Assembly: GCF_017948485.1 (NCBI RefSeq)
Contig: NZ_JAFFSX010000002.1
Coordinates: forward strand, 558,001-622,000
Length of the DNA: 64,000 nt
Direction: 5' to 3'
Source: Streptomyces sp. GESEQ-35
Lineage (GTDB): Bacteria; Actinomycetota; Actinomycetes; Streptomycetales; Streptomycetaceae
Both the position numbers and the translations under genes were made by a program. The notes beneath the pieces are model-generated. The model was given only the letters and a program-made list of their open reading frames with translations, made no database searches and was not told where the DNA came from. Positions 24,936 through 33,333 of this stretch are shown here, piece by piece (within the stretch, counting starts at the first letter, position 1; every line of letters begins with the position of its first letter).

Positions 24936-26501
24936 ATGACCACCACCTTGGGGACCCTGGAACCCGCCCTGTCGGTCCGCCAGGTCCTCACCCTGGAACG
25001 GGTGCTCGCCGGGGAGCCCGAGGTGGTGGCCGGCGCGAGCCAGCTCGACCGGCCCGTGCGCTGGGTGCACGTCGCCGAGGCCGCCGACGTGGGTGTGATG
25101 CTCAGCGGCGGCGAGATGGTGCTGACGACGGGCGTGCTGCTGGCCGGGGACGAGGACAAGCAGGTCGAGTACATCCGGTCCCTGCACCGTGCGGAGGCCG
25201 CGGCCGTGGTCCTCGGACTCGGCCGTGCCTTCCCGACCCCGCCGGACGTGATGCGCCGGGCGGCCGAGCGGTGCGGTCTGCCGATGGTCGTGCTCCATCG
25301 CCCCTTCCCCTTCGCCGAGTTGACCGAAGAGGTCCAATCCCGGCTCGTACGGCGGAAGTTCGCCGCCGTCAGCCTCTCCGAGGCCGTACGGACCGCGCTC
25401 ACCGGACTCATCACCGCGGGCGCCCCGCTGCAACGACTGCTCGACGAGGTCGCCCAGCACAGCGCCTGCCCGGTCGTCGTCACCAACCTCGCGCACCGCG
25501 TCCTCGCCACGGCGGGGGAGCGGCCCGCGGTGGACGACGTGCTGCGCGACTGGGAGCGGATCGCCCGGCAGGCGGGCGGGAGCGAGGGCGACGGCTGGAT
25601 CCGCGCCGAGCTGGGCGGGCGCGGGGAGCGGTGGGGGCAGATCATGCTCTGCGGGTATCGCGGGGACACGGCCGCCGGACGCTTGCTCGCCGACCGTGCC
25701 GCCGAGGCACTCGTGCTGCACCGCATGCTCGGCGGCGGCACCGCGCACTCCTGGGAGGAGGAGTCGGCGCAGGGACTGCTCACCGACCTGGTGAGCGGTG
25801 TCGTACCGGCCAGGCAGCTGCTGCCCCGGGCACGGGCGGCCGGGCTGCCGGTCAACCGGCGGACGTTCGTGCCGCTCGTCGTGCGGGACGGCGATCCGGC
25901 CCAACTCGACCGTATGCTCCGCCTGTTGGGGCTGCCCGGACTGGTCGCCGAGCTGGCAGACGGCGCCACCGCCGTCCTGCTCAGCCTGGCCAGGGACCAG
26001 GACGCAGGGGTGCTTACGGCGCACTTCGCGGCGCGGCTGCGTACCGAGTCGGCGTCGGGGGAGTCCGTGGTCGCCGCGGCCGGTCCGCGGATCGCCTGGG
26101 ACGACGTACCCGCCGGACTGCGCGAGGCGCAGCACGTCGCGGACGCCGTCGCCGACTCCTCGGCGGTCCTGGATCTCCCGGCCGTCGTACGCCTGAAGGA
26201 CGTACATCTGCGGGGCCTGATCCGGCTGCTGCGCGACGACCCGCATGTGCAGTCCTTCGCGGAACGGGAGCTGGACGGGCTGCTCTGCGAGCCGGAGGAG
26301 GACCTGCTGGCGGTCCTGCGGACGTACCTCGCCTCCGGCCGCAACAAGTCCCGCACCGCACAGCTCCACCACGTCTCGCGGCCCGCGCTGTATCGCAGGC
26401 TGGAGGCCATACAGGGGCGGCTCGGCGTCGACCTCGACGACTTCGAGCAGGCCGCCTCGGTGCACATCGCGCTCCTGGCGCACGACGCGCAACAGGGCTG
26501 A
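24936..26501 (+). CDS. PucR-family transcriptional regulator
   Basis: 521 residues. The N-terminal PucR domain (about 12-135; SVRQVLTLERVLAGEPEVVAG and MVLTTGVLL) precedes a central GGDEF-like/CdaR region. The C-terminal HTH_30 domain (about 450-510; LRTYLASGRNKSRTAQLHHVSRPALYRRLEAIQ) would bind DNA. PucR regulators control purine, allantoin and related nitrogen catabolism, and it is probably the local switch for this ureide/pyrimidine cluster. It lies 26 bases after the aminotransferase on the same strand. Ten-base direct repeats at its end (26499-26539) may be its binding sites. Confidence 0.9.
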   Translation: MTTTLGTLEPALSVRQVLTLERVLAGEPEVVAGASQLDRPVRWVHVAEAADVGVMLSGGEMVLTTGVLLAGDEDKQVEYIRSLHRAEAAAVVLGLGRAFPTPPDVMRRAAERCGLPMVVLHRPFPFAELTEEVQSRLVRRKFAAVSLSEAVRTALTGLITAGAPLQRLLDEVAQHSACPVVVTNLAHRVLATAGERPAVDDVLRDWERIARQAGGSEGDGWIRAELGGRGERWGQIMLCGYRGDTAAGRLLADRAAEALVLHRMLGGGTAHSWEEESAQGLLTDLVSGVVPARQLLPRARAAGLPVNRRTFVPLVVRDGDPAQLDRMLRLLGLPGLVAELADGATAVLLSLARDQDAGVLTAHFAARLRTESASGESVVAAAGPRIAWDDVPAGLREAQHVADAVADSSAVLDLPAVVRLKDVHLRGLIRLLRDDPHVQSFAERELDGLLCEPEEDLLAVLRTYLASGRNKSRTAQLHHVSRPALYRRLEAIQGRLGVDLDDFEQAASVHIALLAHDAQQG

Positions 26502-26539
26502 AACATGGAACGACCTGGGAAAACGGTGGTGAAACATGG
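26499..26539 (+). promoter_or_regulatory. Direct repeat TGAAACATGG, 31-bp phased
   Basis: TGAAACATGG occurs at 26499-26508 (covering the PucR stop) and 26530-26539, exactly 31 bases apart, about three helical turns. It lies upstream of the second nitrilase gene, whose -10 box may be TAGGCT at 26622-26627. The phasing suggests cooperative binding on one DNA face, possibly by PucR. Confidence 0.45.
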
Positions 26540-26656
26540 GCCCACGCGAGGGTGACACCGTGGCACGCCGGGTGCCCGCAGACGTGACACGTTGCAACTC
26601 AAACCGGACTCGTCGGCTTTCTAGGCTCCTCGGACACCGAGTGACCGGAGGTCCCG

Positions 26657-27499
26657 ATGAGCAGAGTGATTCGTGCCGCCCTCTTCCAGACCGCGTGGAC
26701 GGGCGACAAGGAGTCGATGATCCAGGTACACGAGCAGGCGGTGCGCGACGCGGCCGCGCAGGGTGCTCAAGTGCTGTGTTTCCAGGAGCTGTTCTACGGA
26801 CCGTATTTCTGCCAGGTTCAGGACAAGGCGTTCTACGAGTACGCGGAGGCGGTCCCGGAGGGGCCGATCGTCAAGCGCTTCCAGGCACTCGCCGAGGAAC
26901 ACGGCATCGTGCTCGTCCTGCCGATGTACGAGGAGGAGCAGCCGGGCGTCCTCTACAACACCGCCGCCGTGATCGACGCGGACGGCTCGTACCTCGGCAA
27001 GTACCGCAAGCACCACATCCCGCAGGTGCCGGGCTTCTGGGAGAAGTTCTACTTCCGTCCGGGGAACAGCGGTTGGCCGATCTTCGAGACGGCCGTCGGC
27101 AGGATCGGCGTCTACATCTGCTACGACCGGCACTTCCCGGAGGGCTGGCGCGCGCTGGGTCTCGCCGGTGCCGAGATCGTCTTCAACCCGTCGGCCACCT
27201 CGCGCGGCCTGTCCGCCTACCTGTGGCAGCTGGAACAGCCGGCCGCGGCCGTCGCCAACGAGTACTTCGTCGGTGCGATCAACCGGGTGGGCGTCGAGGA
27301 GTACGGCGACAACGACTTCTACGGGACGACCTACTTCGTCGACCCGGAGGCCCAGTTCGTCGGCGAGGTGGCCAGCGACAAGGAGACCGAACTGGTCGTC
27401 CGCGACCTGGACATGGCCAAGCTGCGCGAGGTCCGCGACCGCTGGCAGTTCTACCGCGACCGCCGCCCGGACGCGTACGAGCCGCTAACCGCACCATGA
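26657..27499 (+). CDS. Nitrilase-superfamily amidohydrolase (beta-ureidopropionase-like), copy 2
   Basis: 280 residues, the same length as the protein at 22784 and collinear with it from end to end. Triad blocks: CFQELFYGPYF (near 43), KYRKHHIPQVPGFWEKFYF (near 118) and YICYDRHFPEGWRALGL (near 155). The two copies share long identical runs, and differences are scattered, so this is an old local duplication kept under selection. It may take a second carbamoyl substrate, such as N-carbamoyl-3-aminoisobutyrate from thymine. The ATG follows CCGGAGG. A dispersed repeat separates it from the hydantoinase gene. Confidence 0.88.
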   Translation: MSRVIRAALFQTAWTGDKESMIQVHEQAVRDAAAQGAQVLCFQELFYGPYFCQVQDKAFYEYAEAVPEGPIVKRFQALAEEHGIVLVLPMYEEEQPGVLYNTAAVIDADGSYLGKYRKHHIPQVPGFWEKFYFRPGNSGWPIFETAVGRIGVYICYDRHFPEGWRALGLAGAEIVFNPSATSRGLSAYLWQLEQPAAAVANEYFVGAINRVGVEEYGDNDFYGTTYFVDPEAQFVGEVASDKETELVVRDLDMAKLREVRDRWQFYRDRRPDAYEPLTAP

Positions 27500-27510
27500 T
27501 CGGAAGCGGT

Positions 27511-27590
27511 ACCCGCGCCCCGTAGGGGCGCGGGGCAGCGTCCATTAGCGGCTTCGCCGCGGGGCGCGACCAGCCACAGACGACCCGCAC
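27511..27590. repeat. Dispersed GC-rich element with two hairpins
   Basis: GCGCCCC-GTA-GGGGCGC (27515-27531) and GCGGC-TTC-GCCGC (27547-27559) followed by GGGGCGCGACCAGCCACAGACGACCCGC. It sits between the second nitrilase gene and the hydantoinase gene. It could terminate or process the message within the cluster. Confidence 0.7.
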
Positions 27591-27620
27591 CTTTCGACCA
27601 CAACCCAGCGGAGTCAGCCC

Positions 27621-29024
27621 ATGAGTACCCGTACCGTCATCCGCGGCGGTCTCGTCATCACCGCGTCCGACGAGATCCACGCCGACGTCCTGATCGAGGA
27701 CGGCCGTATCGCCGCCCTCGCCGCCTCCGGCACCCCGGCCGCCGAGGCCTGGACGGCCGAGCGGGTCATCGACGCCACCGGGAAGTACGTGATCCCGGGC
27801 GGTGTCGACGCCCACACCCACATGGAGCTGCCGTTCGGCGGCACCTTCGCCTCCGACACCTTCGAGACCGGCACCCGTGCGGCGGCCTGGGGCGGGACGA
27901 CGACGATCGTCGACTTCGCCGTGCAGAGCGTCGGGCACACCCTGCGCGAGGGCCTCGACACCTGGCACGCCAAGGCCGAGGGCAACTGCGCCATCGACTA
28001 CGGCTTCCACATGATCGTCTCCGACGTGAACCAGGAGACGCTGAAGGAGATGGACCTGCTGGTGGAGGAGGGGGTGACCTCCTTCAAGCAGTTCATGGCG
28101 TATCCGGGCGTTTTCTACTCGGACGACGGCCAGATCCTGCGCGCGATGCAGCGTTCCGCCGAGAACGGCGGGCTGATCATGATGCACGCAGAAAACGGTA
28201 TCGCCATCGATGTCCTGGTCGAGCAGGCGCTGGCCCGCGGCGAGACCGACCCCCGCTACCACGGCGAGGTCCGCAAGGCCCTGCTGGAGGCCGAGGCCAC
28301 CCACCGTGCCATCAAGCTGGCGCAGGTCGCCGGTGCACCCCTGTACGTCGTGCACGTCTCGGCGACGGAGGCGGTCGCCGAGCTGGCCAGGGCGCGCGAC
28401 GAGGGGCTGCCCGTCTTCGGGGAGACCTGCCCGCAGTATCTGTTCCTGTCGACCGACAACCTCGCCGAGCCGGACTTCGAGGGTTCGAAGTACGTGTGCT
28501 CCACGCCCCTGCGGCCCAAGGAGCACCAGGCCAAGCTGTGGCAGGGTCTCAGGACGAACGACCTCCAGGTGGTCTCCACCGACCACTGCCCCTTCTGCTT
28601 CGTGGGCCAGAAGGAGCTGGGCCGGGGCGACTTCTCCAAGATCCCCAACGGTCTGCCGGGCGTCGAGAACCGTATGGACCTGCTCCACCAGGCCGTCGTC
28701 GACGGGCACATCAGCCGTCGGCGCTGGATCGAGATCGCCTGCGCCGCCCCGGCCCGGATGTTCGGCATGTACCCGAAGAAGGGCACCATCGCGCCGGGCG
28801 CCGACGCCGACGTCGTCATCTACGACCCGCACGCCGAGCAGGTCATGTCCGTCGAGACGCACCACATGAACGTCGACTACTCGGCGTACGAGGGCAAGCG
28901 CACCACCGGCCGGGTCGAGACGGTCCTCTCGCGCGGCGAACTCGTCATCACCGAGCGGGAGTACACCGGACACGCCGGCCACGGCGTCTACACCCCGCGC
29001 TCCACCTGTCAGTACCTCAACTAG
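27621..29024 (+). CDS. hydA: Dihydropyrimidinase / D-hydantoinase
   Basis: 467 residues of the cyclic amidohydrolase family, which opens dihydropyrimidine or hydantoin rings to N-carbamoyl amino acids in the cytoplasm. Binuclear metal ligands are visible: GVDAHTHMELPFGG (HxH near 64-66), SFKQFMAYPG (carboxylated Lys near 156), MHAENG (His near 189), VYVVHVSATEA-type YVVHVSATEA (His near 245) and STDHCPFCF (Asp near 321). The family signature FASDTFETGTRAAAWGGTTTIVDFA is complete. It is the central enzyme of the surrounding cluster, and its product would be the substrate of the two nitrilases. Confidence 0.93.
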   Translation: MSTRTVIRGGLVITASDEIHADVLIEDGRIAALAASGTPAAEAWTAERVIDATGKYVIPGGVDAHTHMELPFGGTFASDTFETGTRAAAWGGTTTIVDFAVQSVGHTLREGLDTWHAKAEGNCAIDYGFHMIVSDVNQETLKEMDLLVEEGVTSFKQFMAYPGVFYSDDGQILRAMQRSAENGGLIMMHAENGIAIDVLVEQALARGETDPRYHGEVRKALLEAEATHRAIKLAQVAGAPLYVVHVSATEAVAELARARDEGLPVFGETCPQYLFLSTDNLAEPDFEGSKYVCSTPLRPKEHQAKLWQGLRTNDLQVVSTDHCPFCFVGQKELGRGDFSKIPNGLPGVENRMDLLHQAVVDGHISRRRWIEIACAAPARMFGMYPKKGTIAPGADADVVIYDPHAEQVMSVETHHMNVDYSAYEGKRTTGRVETVLSRGELVITEREYTGHAGHGVYTPRSTCQYLN

Positions 29025-29035
29025 GAGTGGCGCAC

Positions 29036-30055
29036 ATGGACTTCGGACTCGTCCTGCAGACCGACCCGCCGGCCTCGAAGGTCATCAGCCTGATGAAGCG
29101 GGCCGAACGCAACGGCTTCACGTACGGCTGGACCTTCGACTCGGCCGTGCTCTGGCAGGAGCCGTTCGTGATCTACAGCCAGATCCTCTCCAACACGACG
29201 AGGCTGAAGGTCGGCCCGATGGTCACCAACCCGGGCACCCGCACCTGGGAGGTCACCGCCTCCACGTTCGCCACCCTCAACGACATGTTCGGCAACCGCA
29301 CGGTGTGCGGCATCGGCCGGGGTGACTCCGCGATGCGCGTCGCGGGCCGCACCCCGAACACCCTCGCCAGGATCAGCGAGGCCATGAAGGTCATCAGGGC
29401 GCTCGCCTCGGGCCAGGAGGCGGACCTCGGGGGCACGGTCATCAGGTTCCCCTGGATCAAGGAGGACGCCGAACTCCCGGTCTGGATGGCCGCGTACGGG
29501 CCGAAGGCCCTGAAGATGACCGGCGAGGAGGCCGACGGGTTCATCCTCCAGCTTTCCGACCTGTACCTCACCGAGTACATGGTCAAGGCGGTCAAGGATG
29601 CGGCGGTCGCGGCCGGGCGTGATCCGTCCGAGGTCAAGATCTGCGTTGCCGCGCCCGCCTACGTCACCGAGGACGACTCACCCGAAGCGCTCGCCCACGC
29701 CCGCGAGCAGTGCCGCTGGTTCGGCGGGATGGTCGGCAACCACGTCGCCGATCTGGTGTCCAAGTACGGTGCGCACTCCGCCGCCGTACCCGACGAGCTC
29801 ACCGAGTACATCAAGGCCCGCGAGGGCTACGACTACTCCCACCACGGACGCGCCGACAACCCCGACACCGCGTTCGTGCCCGACGAGATCGTCGACCGGT
29901 TCTGCGTCATCGGGCCGGCCGAGAAGCACATCGAGAAGCTGAACGCGCTGCGCGAGCTGGGCGTCGACCAGTTCGCCGTCTATGACATGCACGACGCTCA
30001 GGAAGCCACGATCGACGCGTACGGGTCGCAGGTGATCCCGGCCGTCAACGGCTGA
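29036..30055 (+). CDS. LLM-class (F420-type) oxidoreductase of the TIGR03842 kind
   Basis: 339 residues with a luciferase-like TIM barrel: MDFGLVLQTDPPASKVISLM at the start, MVTNPGTRTWEVTASTFATLNDMFGNRTVCGIGRGDSAMR near 62-100 and PVWMAAYGPKALKMTGEEADGFIL near 147-170. The GRGDSA and AAYGPK blocks fit F420-dependent members, and from memory the match is to TIGR03842 (CPS_4043 family). It begins 12 bases after the hydantoinase stop with a TAGGAGTGG site, so it is co-transcribed. It could supply the missing reduction or oxidation of the pyrimidine ring; this is inference. A strong hairpin follows. Confidence 0.83.
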   Translation: MDFGLVLQTDPPASKVISLMKRAERNGFTYGWTFDSAVLWQEPFVIYSQILSNTTRLKVGPMVTNPGTRTWEVTASTFATLNDMFGNRTVCGIGRGDSAMRVAGRTPNTLARISEAMKVIRALASGQEADLGGTVIRFPWIKEDAELPVWMAAYGPKALKMTGEEADGFILQLSDLYLTEYMVKAVKDAAVAAGRDPSEVKICVAAPAYVTEDDSPEALAHAREQCRWFGGMVGNHVADLVSKYGAHSAAVPDELTEYIKAREGYDYSHHGRADNPDTAFVPDEIVDRFCVIGPAEKHIEKLNALRELGVDQFAVYDMHDAQEATIDAYGSQVIPAVNG

Positions 30056-30092
30056 GCAATTCCCCTCTGATCGAGTCCCTCCATTTGAGTCT

Positions 30093-30120
30093 CCCCCTTC
30101 CCGCCGTCCCGGGAAGGGGG
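30093..30120 (+). terminator. Strong hairpin terminator after the LLM gene
   Basis: CCCCCTTCCCG-CCGTCC-CGGGAAGGGGG: an 11-bp perfect stem with a six-base loop, 37 bases after the LLM stop codon and 50 bases before the permease start. It implies partial or full separation of the permease from the enzyme operon. Confidence 0.75.
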
Positions 30121-30170
30121 GCCCGCCCGCACGGCCTTTCCCGTCCCACCTCCCCCTGATTGGCCTGCCC

Positions 30171-31697
30171 ATGACCGACACCGCTCCCACGGCCATACCG
30201 CCGTCCACTCAAGTCACCCTGGCCGACGGCCGGGTGGAGATAGCCCCGGACGCCCCCGCTCCGGGCGGTGCCTATGCCAACGAGGACCTGCTGCCGGTTC
30301 CCGTCGAGAAGCGCACCTGGACCACGTACAACTTCTCCGCGCTGTGGGTCGGCATGGCCCACAACACGGCTTCCTGGACCCTGGCCTCCGGTCTGATCGC
30401 GGTGGGCATGGACTGGAAGCAGGCGGTGTTCACCATCGCCCTGGCCAATGTGATCGTGCTGGTGCCGATGCTGCTCACCGGGCATGCGGGACCCAAGTAC
30501 GGCATCCCCTTCCCGGTCTTCGCCCGCGCCTCCTTCGGTATCCGCGGCGCCAACCTCCCCGCTGTCGTCCGGGCGTTGGTGGCATGCGGGTGGTTCGGCA
30601 TCCAGACCTGGATCGGCGGCGAGGCGATCTACTTCCTGGCCGGAAAGCTCATCGGCAACGGCTGGAGCGATGCCGGGAAGGTCGGCGGCTACGCCTGGAC
30701 CATGTGGCTGTCGTTCGCGATCTTCTGGGCGATCCAGGTCGCCATCATCTACCGGGGCATGGAGACGATCCGCCGCTTCGAGAACTGGGCGGCGCCCTTC
30801 GTGATCGTCGGCGCGCTCGTGATGCTGGTGTGGATGAGCAACAAGGCCGGCGGCTTCGGCCCGCTGCTCGACCAGCCCTCCAAGCTGGGCTGGGGCGGCG
30901 ACTTCTGGAAGCTCTTCTGGCCCTCCCTCATGGGCATGATCGGCTTCTGGTCCACTCTGTCGCTGAACATCCCGGACTTCACCCGCTACGGCAAGAGCCA
31001 GAAGGCCCAGATGTGGGGCCAGGCGCTGGGCCTGCCCACGACGATGACGCTGTTCGCGTTCCTGTCGGTGATGGTGACGTCCGGTTCGCAGGCGGTGTAC
31101 GGCGAGCCGATCTGGAACCCGGTCGAGCTGGCCGCCAAGACGGACAATGTGGTGGGCCTGCTGTTCGCGCTGGTGACCGTGCTGGTGGCGACGCTGTCCG
31201 TGAACGTCGCGGCCAACCTGGTGTCCCCGGCCTTCGACTTCTCCAACATCGCGCCCCGCCGGATCACCTTCCGCGCGGGCGCTCTGGCCACCTGTGTCAT
31301 CGGTGTGCTGATCTTCCCGTGGAAGCTGTACTCCGACCCGGAGGGCTACATCTTCACCTGGCTCGGTCTGGTCGGCGGTCTCCTCGGCACGGTCGCCGGC
31401 ATCCTGATCGCCGACTACTGGATCCTGCGCCGCGGCAAGCTCGACCTGGTCGACCTGTACCGACCGGGCGGGCAGTACTGGTACGAGGGCGGCTGGAACT
31501 GGCGGGCGGTCGTCGCCTTCGCGGCCGGCGGCGTCCTTGCCGTCGGCGGTGCCAGCTTCGCCCCGCTGTTCGACGGCCGGCCGATCCCGGCGCTGTCGTC
31601 GCTGGCCGACTACGGCTGGGCGGTGGGGCTGGGCACCTCGATGGTGCTGTACCTGGTCCTGATGCTGCTGCGCGGCCGGGAGAAGGCCGTCGGCTGA
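30171..31697 (+). CDS. NCS1-family nucleobase/hydantoin permease
   Basis: 508 residues and about 12 hydrophobic helices. NCS1 hallmarks are present: the N-terminal KRTWTTYNFSALWVGMAHNTASWTLASGL block near 47-75, HAGPKYGIPFPVFARASFGIRGANLP near 104-129, and the SLNIPDFTRYGKSQKAQMWGQ block near 264-284. Members import uracil, allantoin, cytosine or hydantoins with Na+ or H+. In this cluster it is the likely uptake system for the pyrimidine or ureide substrate. The ribosome site is weak. The gene ends in a long shared hairpin. Confidence 0.92.
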   Translation: MTDTAPTAIPPSTQVTLADGRVEIAPDAPAPGGAYANEDLLPVPVEKRTWTTYNFSALWVGMAHNTASWTLASGLIAVGMDWKQAVFTIALANVIVLVPMLLTGHAGPKYGIPFPVFARASFGIRGANLPAVVRALVACGWFGIQTWIGGEAIYFLAGKLIGNGWSDAGKVGGYAWTMWLSFAIFWAIQVAIIYRGMETIRRFENWAAPFVIVGALVMLVWMSNKAGGFGPLLDQPSKLGWGGDFWKLFWPSLMGMIGFWSTLSLNIPDFTRYGKSQKAQMWGQALGLPTTMTLFAFLSVMVTSGSQAVYGEPIWNPVELAAKTDNVVGLLFALVTVLVATLSVNVAANLVSPAFDFSNIAPRRITFRAGALATCVIGVLIFPWKLYSDPEGYIFTWLGLVGGLLGTVAGILIADYWILRRGKLDLVDLYRPGGQYWYEGGWNWRAVVAFAAGGVLAVGGASFAPLFDGRPIPALSSLADYGWAVGLGTSMVLYLVLMLLRGREKAVG

Positions 31698-31705
31698 CCG
31701 GAGTT

Positions 31706-31736
31706 GGAGGACGGTCAGCTCTTCTGGCCGTCCTCC
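31706..31736. terminator. Long bidirectional hairpin between permease and DUF3558 gene
   Basis: GGAGGACGGTCAG-CTCTT-CTGGCCGTCCTCC forms a 13-bp stem (one G-U pair) with a five-base loop. The right arm and loop are also the last codons and stop of the minus-strand DUF3558-like gene (31715), so the hairpin is shared between coding sequence and terminator for both converging genes. Confidence 0.75.
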
Positions 31737-32377
31737 AGCGTCGCCACCGCGTCCTTGGCGGCCTTGATGGCGCCCTTGTTGATCTCGTCCGTGCTGGGCG
31801 CCTTCTTCGACTCGAAGTCGCTGCCGTTGTACGTGATGACCACCAGCGCGTTGGACGAGCGGACCACCACGACGCCCTCGCGGGTCTGCTGCTTGTCCTG
31901 GGTGGTGAGGTTCACCACGGAGTAGCCCGCCTCGCCCACGCCGGGGACCTCGCCGCCGCCACTGTCGTCCGAGATGCGTTCCTTGTACGACTTCTCCGCC
32001 GCCGCCTCCGACTCCATCACCTCGAAGGAGACGTCGAGCCAGCGGTAGTCGTACCCCTTGAGCGCGTTCCAGGAGCAGGTGCGGCGCACCTTCGAGTCCG
32101 TGGACGCGATCTCCTTGCCGGCCGTCTTGGCGCCGGGGACCAGGGACTTGACCGTCTTCTCGGGCACACTCTTGCACGGCGAGGGGGCGGCGTCGTACGC
32201 CTTCGACGCCGCGGAGGTGGCGGGTGCGGTCGGCGACTGGGACCCGTTGTCCTGGCCGGCCTTGTTCTCGGCGGCCGGCGCCGAGGGGCCGGATGACAGA
32301 GCCCAGCCCGACACGGCGAGCACGGCAACCGGGGCCAGGCGCGCGGAGAGGGTGAGCGGCAGGGGTAGCGAACGCAC
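31715..32377 (-). CDS. Exported DUF3558-like protein
   Basis: 220 residues from a GTG start. The N-terminus is export-type (LTLSARLAPVAVLAVSGWALSS followed by an Ala/Ser/Thr/Pro-rich linker), without a clear lipobox Cys. The mature domain has the DUF3558 pattern: a Cys in SPCKSVPEKTVKSLVPGAK, a second Cys-Trp in RRTCSWNAL and a later hydrophobic RSSNALVVITYN. These are cell-surface proteins of actinobacteria of unknown role. The ribosome site is weak, so the exact start is uncertain. Confidence 0.72.
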   Translation of the reverse strand: MRSLPLPLTLSARLAPVAVLAVSGWALSSGPSAPAAENKAGQDNGSQSPTAPATSAASKAYDAAPSPCKSVPEKTVKSLVPGAKTAGKEIASTDSKVRRTCSWNALKGYDYRWLDVSFEVMESEAAAEKSYKERISDDSGGGEVPGVGEAGYSVVNLTTQDKQQTREGVVVVRSSNALVVITYNGSDFESKKAPSTDEINKGAIKAAKDAVATLEDGQKS

Positions 32378-32511
32378 AGCGCACTTCTCGTGGGGGACGG
32401 TGCGGACGGGGTCCGCACTGCGGACGGGACGCCAGTGTCACACGAGTCCCTGTGGGGCGGAAGCGAAACTTCGCTCCGTGCACGCCCGGTGACTGCGCCC
32501 ACGTCCGCCCC

Positions 32512-33333
32512 TCACGGCCGGACGGCCGTCACACACCAGACCGCAGCCCGCATCCGCACTCCGAGATCCGTCTCGTACGGGCGCAGGGCGTCCTCCAGTT
32601 CGGCGCGCTGACCGGCGCGGACCGTGCCCCCCGGCGAGCGGGACAGGAGGAAGTCGACGGCGTCTGTCACATCGCGGCCCCACACCGTGTGGATGGTGAC
32701 AGGCGTCACGGTCACTTCCTCGTAGTCCCTGAGGGCGGCGCGGATCCGGGCCGGGGCGGAGAGGGACGCCATCGCCGTGTGCGCCGCGACCGTCTCCGCG
32801 TCCGGTTTGTCGACGAGCCGGGCGAACAGGCCGAGGGCCCGGGACTCCTCCGACTCGGGCCCGGCAGGCTGCGGACAGATGAACGCGAGCCGCCCTCCCG
32901 GCCGCAGCGCCCGCGCCAGATTGCGGAAGGCGGCCGCGTGATCGGCGAAGAACATGACGCCGCCCCGGCTGATGACGACGTCGTACCCGGCGGGCGGGAA
33001 CGCGTACAGCTGCGCGTCCCCGTACTCGAACGCCGCGTTGCTGGTCCCCTCGTCGACGCTGCTCGCGCGGGCCCGCTTCAACAGGGGCGCGGAGATGTCG
33101 ACGCCGAGGGCGGGTCCGGGGGCGGCGAGCCGGGCCGCGATCCGTGTGGTCGCGCCGGCACCGCAGCCGACGTCCAGGACGCGGTCGCCGGCCTCGATCG
33201 CCGCGGCGGCGAACAGCGCGTCGTTCACCTCGGCGAGCATCGTGTCGTAGCGCTCCTGGTGATCGGCCCAGTGTGTGCCGACGGAGCCGTTCCAGGCGGC
33301 GGCCTGACGCGGGTTGGCGAGGCGGGCGATCAC
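32512..33333 (-). CDS. SAM-dependent methyltransferase (class I)
   Basis: 273 residues from GTG 33333, which overlaps the stop of the AhpD-like gene as GTGA. The class I Rossmann core shows motif I VLDVGCGAGATTRIAARLA near 50-68, an acidic LGVDIS at the end of strand 2, motif post-I NAAFEYGDAQLYAFP and a RALRPGGRLAFICP block near 143-156. It probably methylates a small molecule (UbiE/Coq5-like lineage). Coupling with the AhpD-like protein suggests a shared pathway, perhaps controlled by the divergent two-component system. Confidence 0.87.
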   Translation of the reverse strand: MIARLANPRQAAAWNGSVGTHWADHQERYDTMLAEVNDALFAAAAIEAGDRVLDVGCGAGATTRIAARLAAPGPALGVDISAPLLKRARASSVDEGTSNAAFEYGDAQLYAFPPAGYDVVISRGGVMFFADHAAAFRNLARALRPGGRLAFICPQPAGPESEESRALGLFARLVDKPDAETVAAHTAMASLSAPARIRAALRDYEEVTVTPVTIHTVWGRDVTDAVDFLLSRSPGGTVRAGQRAELEDALRPYETDLGVRMRAAVWCVTAVRP

